From a virus: DNA of 38,411 nt. The stretch lies in IMG/VR virus record IMGVR_UViG_3300021440_000065, positions 1-38,411 of that record. One strand, 5' to 3'. The position numbers and the translations under genes were made by a program. Within the stretch, counting starts at the first letter, position 1. Every line of letters starts with the position of its first letter. The notes under the pieces are model-generated. The model had not been told where the DNA came from. It did not search any database and saw only the letters and a program-made list of their open reading frames with translations. Positions 36,023-38,411 of this stretch are shown one piece after another.

Positions 36023-36070
36023 AGTCCAAGTCTGCAATAGCAGGGGACTTTAGCGTATGTAGTGCTTCTA

Positions 36071-36304
36071 CTAAGATAGCTTACTTGCTAAATCTTTGTC
36101 AATCTTTTTCTGCACATAGGCATCTATACTTCCAATGCCTCCGTGCCTGCAATTCACAGTAAAAATAATTTTACCTGTAAAGCCTTCACCTTTTTCCAGG
36201 TAAGCCTTCAGGGTGCTAGCCATTTGAAGAGAAGATGTAAACACCTTCTCTCCAAACGCTTTTTTAAATTCTTCAAGCGGCACTTGGGTCACTGCTTGTG
36301 GCAT
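36071..36304 (-). CDS. Small hypothetical protein after the portal, 77 aa
   Basis: ATG at 36304 (MPQAVTQVPLEEFKKAFGEK) has AAAAAAGG about 10 bases upstream and overlaps the portal end by 32 bases in another frame; an ATG at 36397 would lengthen the overlap without SD. A charged helical start is followed by a beta hairpin (GEGFTGKIIFTVNCRHGGIGSI-type) and a Lys-rich end. Function unknown. Short genes of this kind often sit between portal and protease in myoviruses. Confidence 0.6.
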   Translation of the reverse strand: MPQAVTQVPLEEFKKAFGEKVFTSSLQMASTLKAYLEKGEGFTGKIIFTVNCRHGGIGSIDAYVQKKIDKDLASKLS

Positions 36305-37679
36305 CTTGTGGAGCCTTTTTTGAAGGTTCTTTAAATTTCCTTTTGCCCTTGTTCTTTTGGTCCAGCTTTGTCTCAAAAGAATATGTTTCACTTCCATAAC
36401 GAGAATCCGCCACCTCTTCTGCTGTCAGAGCGCCCATCTTCACGTAGCGTTCGTCCGTTTGTGACTGAAGATTCCTTGCCTTTGCAATTTCATCTTCACT
36501 CATCTGCCACAAATTGTTGAACTTCAAGTGCCAGGTGTCTTTTATCTTTGCTTTTGTTGCTGTCTTGAAATCCTGAGAGCTTACCACAAGTTTGGTTGCT
36601 CTTTCAAGTTGTGGGCGCAAATCTTCTTCCTGCATGTCCAAAATATCGTCATAATACATCCGAATGTTGCCTGCTGATTGCGAGCCGAGACCTTTTGACT
36701 GTTCTCCGAACAACTTCACCTGAGGAATACCACTTTCCGAAGAAACATTGTCCTTCAGGAACTCCAAAATATCTTTTATTCCATTCACCGTTGCAGAAAT
36801 TCGAGTAAACTCTTCATCCTCATCAACAAGCATTGTATTCAGGATATGTTTTGCCATGTCAATCTGAGTAAGACGTTCCTGAATCTGCTTTTCTTTACCT
36901 GCCGCAATCAAATCTCCGAGACCTTTTATCGACAGAACACCAATTGTAAACTCTTCAATAATTGACTCTGAAGCAATCAAGCTGCTTGCAAAACCTCTTA
37001 TTCGGGTGTAAGGTGCTTGGAGGCAGGAATCCCCCCAGCCTCTTTCCTTCATGCTTTCGCTCTCTGGCAGGTCTTCCCCATCAAATCGAAGCACTCTTGA
37101 ATAATGAGTTTTGAATTCTCCTATCTTTGTACTCTCATTTGAAGGCGTGATTGTGTAATATTTTGGCTTTCCATAATTTTCACTTGTTGGGTCTTCATCA
37201 ATATCTGTTGACTCCCAACTTACTTGATGTCTGTCATAAACCCTGAAAAAACCAACCTTCTTTATTGTGTCTTCTCTTACAGCAGGAAGTGTTCTTGTGC
37301 CAGTGTATTTTTGCCCATCGTCAATTCCTATAAAGACAAGTGACCCACCGTAAAGCCTTGACCATCTAAGGCCATTCTTGATTGCTTGTCTGAACCTCAA
37401 TTTGTCAAGGTACTTTACAATGTGATTATCTGTGTCTCCATCGATAGAAAACCATGCACGAACCATGTCTTTAGCCGGAATGTCAACTATCTTTTTTGCC
37501 AGACCTTCACCTCTCCACAAATCAGAGAGTTCTTGCCTTGAAAGAATTTGGGAGGTGACAAAATCCATGTTTTCTCTTTTATCCGTACCTCTCGCACCCA
37601 AACCGACCATTAAGTTTTGCCATCCGTCTGTATTGAAGCCCATTTTCTGAGCTAAGTCCATCACTTTTTTCTTAGCCAT
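36273..37679 (-). CDS. Portal protein (DUF1073-like)
   Basis: 468 aa. DFVTSQILSRQELSDLWRG, GLAKKIVDIPAKDMVRAWFS and RLYGGSLVFIGIDDGQ, then ESIIEEFTIGVLSIKGLGDL and KLFGEQSKGLGSQSAGNIRMYYDD match the DUF1073 portal family. Twelve copies form the DNA entry vertex. The C-terminal Lys-rich, Ser/Ala tail (KNKGKRKFKEPSKKAPQDA) is probably disordered. The C-terminal cyclic-nucleotide-cleaving Acb1 domain that is fused to some relatives is not present. SD AAGGAAAC precedes the ATG next to the terminase stop. Confidence 0.93.
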   Translation of the reverse strand: MAKKKVMDLAQKMGFNTDGWQNLMVGLGARGTDKRENMDFVTSQILSRQELSDLWRGEGLAKKIVDIPAKDMVRAWFSIDGDTDNHIVKYLDKLRFRQAIKNGLRWSRLYGGSLVFIGIDDGQKYTGTRTLPAVREDTIKKVGFFRVYDRHQVSWESTDIDEDPTSENYGKPKYYTITPSNESTKIGEFKTHYSRVLRFDGEDLPESESMKERGWGDSCLQAPYTRIRGFASSLIASESIIEEFTIGVLSIKGLGDLIAAGKEKQIQERLTQIDMAKHILNTMLVDEDEEFTRISATVNGIKDILEFLKDNVSSESGIPQVKLFGEQSKGLGSQSAGNIRMYYDDILDMQEEDLRPQLERATKLVVSSQDFKTATKAKIKDTWHLKFNNLWQMSEDEIAKARNLQSQTDERYVKMGALTAEEVADSRYGSETYSFETKLDQKNKGKRKFKEPSKKAPQDATSSDPSAA

Positions 37680-38411
37680 TTAGTTTCCTTCCATAAACTT
37701 TGAAATATCGTATCTGTCCTGACCAAAAATGGTGTGCAGCACATATCTGTCTCTGTCCATAGCATGGTCCCCTTTCTTTATCGGGGCATCCTCTCCTCTT
37801 TCCGCCTTCTTTGAATCCCAGGAATAAGAACAATATTCGTTAATCGTGTGTCTTGCACTGCAATCCACTGCATATTCGCCTGCTTTCATCATTCTGCCGA
37901 CCGTCCGAATACCATCGAGCACTTCATTATTGGCATCTTCTGTATGAATACCTTTTCTCTTCAGGGTAAGATTAAAGCTCTCCGCAGCAGGGTCTCCAAT
38001 ATATGAACGGACATTTTTCGCCTGCAAACCTACGAACTTTATCAGGTCCTCTGCAAATTCTTCATCTGTCTTTTGTGCTTTCTGCTCCTGCGGGTCGTAA
38101 TAATACTCCCTTTCCAGCCAAATCTTCGGTTTTGCAGCAGGGTTTACACCATAAAGCCCAAAAGTTGTAGGGTTTGTTGTTCCATAGTCGTAACCCACAT
38201 AATAATGCTTTGCTTCAGGGAATTCATACCTTGTATGTATCTTTTCATCAAAAAAGTCATACACAGCACCTTCCGCCACGCACCATTCCCCCAAAATAAA
38301 CCTTTTATACCAGAGTCCGGTATACTCTTCCTTCAAAGACTCCACATAACTCTTCGGCAGGAAGGGATTATCCATTATATCAAAGTGAAAAAGGCTCATT
38401 TTCAGCTTCTT
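37680..38411 (-). CDS. Terminase large subunit, C-terminal part (cut by the window edge)
   Basis: The frame is open to the right edge (codons continue before the first visible ATG), so only the C-terminal nuclease region and the end of the ATPase are seen. It shows MDNPFLPKSYVESLKEEYTG and RFILGEWCVAEGAVYDFFD, then the RNase H-like nuclease with YVGYDYGTTNPTTFGLYG (first acidic site), RSYIGDPAAES and KGDHAMDRDRY (further acidic residues). It cuts and packages concatemeric DNA into proheads. The ATPase motifs and the small subunit must lie outside. Confidence 0.93.
   Translation of the reverse strand, partial: KKLKMSLFHFDIMDNPFLPKSYVESLKEEYTGLWYKRFILGEWCVAEGAVYDFFDEKIHTRYEFPEAKHYYVGYDYGTTNPTTFGLYGVNPAAKPKIWLEREYYYDPQEQKAQKTDEEFAEDLIKFVGLQAKNVRSYIGDPAAESFNLTLKRKGIHTEDANNEVLDGIRTVGRMMKAGEYAVDCSARHTINEYCSYSWDSKKAERGEDAPIKKGDHAMDRDRYVLHTIFGQDRYDISKFMEGN

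Noticed and set aside
36273-37679. Portal as an Acb1 anti-CBASS fusion
   Set aside because: Family names overlap, but the protein ends after the portal part with a Lys/Ala-rich tail; no second domain with paired H-x-T/S motifs is seen.
1-38411. Diversity-generating retroelement, integrase, transposase or toxin-antitoxin pair
   Set aside because: No reverse transcriptase, recombinase or recognisable toxin motif was found in any frame examined.

Overview
This window is part of a tailed double-stranded DNA bacteriophage genome (Caudoviricetes) with a contractile tail (myovirus type). A tail sheath, tail tube, frameshifted tail chaperone, tape measure and baseplate genes are all recognisable. 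The host cannot be named from the sequence. Genes are AT-leaning, nearly all have good Shine-Dalgarno sites, and the terminators are ordinary hairpin-plus-U-tract types, so an SD-using bacterium is likely. No integrase, repressor, tRNA gene, CRISPR array, reverse transcriptase or IS element was seen, so lifestyle is unresolved. The right edge cuts through the large terminase, so the genome continues there.

Layout: two convergent transcription blocks meet near 14.4 kb. The plus-strand block (1-14412) is the early/replication half. It opens with about 2 kb of very small genes, many Cys-rich, including a 127-bp perfect direct repeat (1-127 and 520-646) with a 27-codon reading frame and strong RNA folds, plus a diverged third relative around 933-1180. 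Then come family A DNA polymerase, a PD-(D/E)XK nuclease, a coiled-coil protein, a probable ssDNA-binding-like protein, an internal terminator, an AEP (TOTE-type) primase, small proteins, a UvrD-like helicase, an orphan DNA methyltransferase, an SNF2-type helicase, a DUF5664 dNTP-hydrolase-like protein with a Cys-rich N-terminus, and a truncated-looking P-loop protein.

The minus-strand block (38411 down to 14497) is the late half. Read in transcription order it is: terminase large subunit, portal, a small protein, a DUF2213-like protease carrying an in-frame nested scaffold start, decoration protein, DUF2184-like major capsid protein followed by a strong terminator and a possible new promoter, connector and neck proteins, a 908-residue protein with the tail terminator at its C-terminus, sheath, tube, chaperones G and G-T (canonical -1 slippery site), a membrane protein, tape measure, Dit-like protein, baseplate plug, hub, spike, gp25-like wedge, baseplate J, a beta-rich fibre, small baseplate or fibre-associated genes, a second fibre, an M15 peptidase endolysin, and two terminal small genes.

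The least ordinary items are: (1) the tail terminator fused behind a predicted beta-helix, two IPT/TIG-like domains and a fibronectin III domain, which would place adhesin-like domains at the neck; (2) the repeated small-gene/leader cassettes at the left end, with hairpins placed just ahead of SD sites whose stems are kept while sequences differ; (3) a family of Cys-rich miniproteins whose motif also forms the N-terminus of the DUF5664 enzyme; (4) strong over-use of the word CAGGG/CCCTG on both strands and in all reading frames, thin in the left end and in fibre segments; and (5) a related insertion domain seemingly shared by the decoration protein, sheath and baseplate J.
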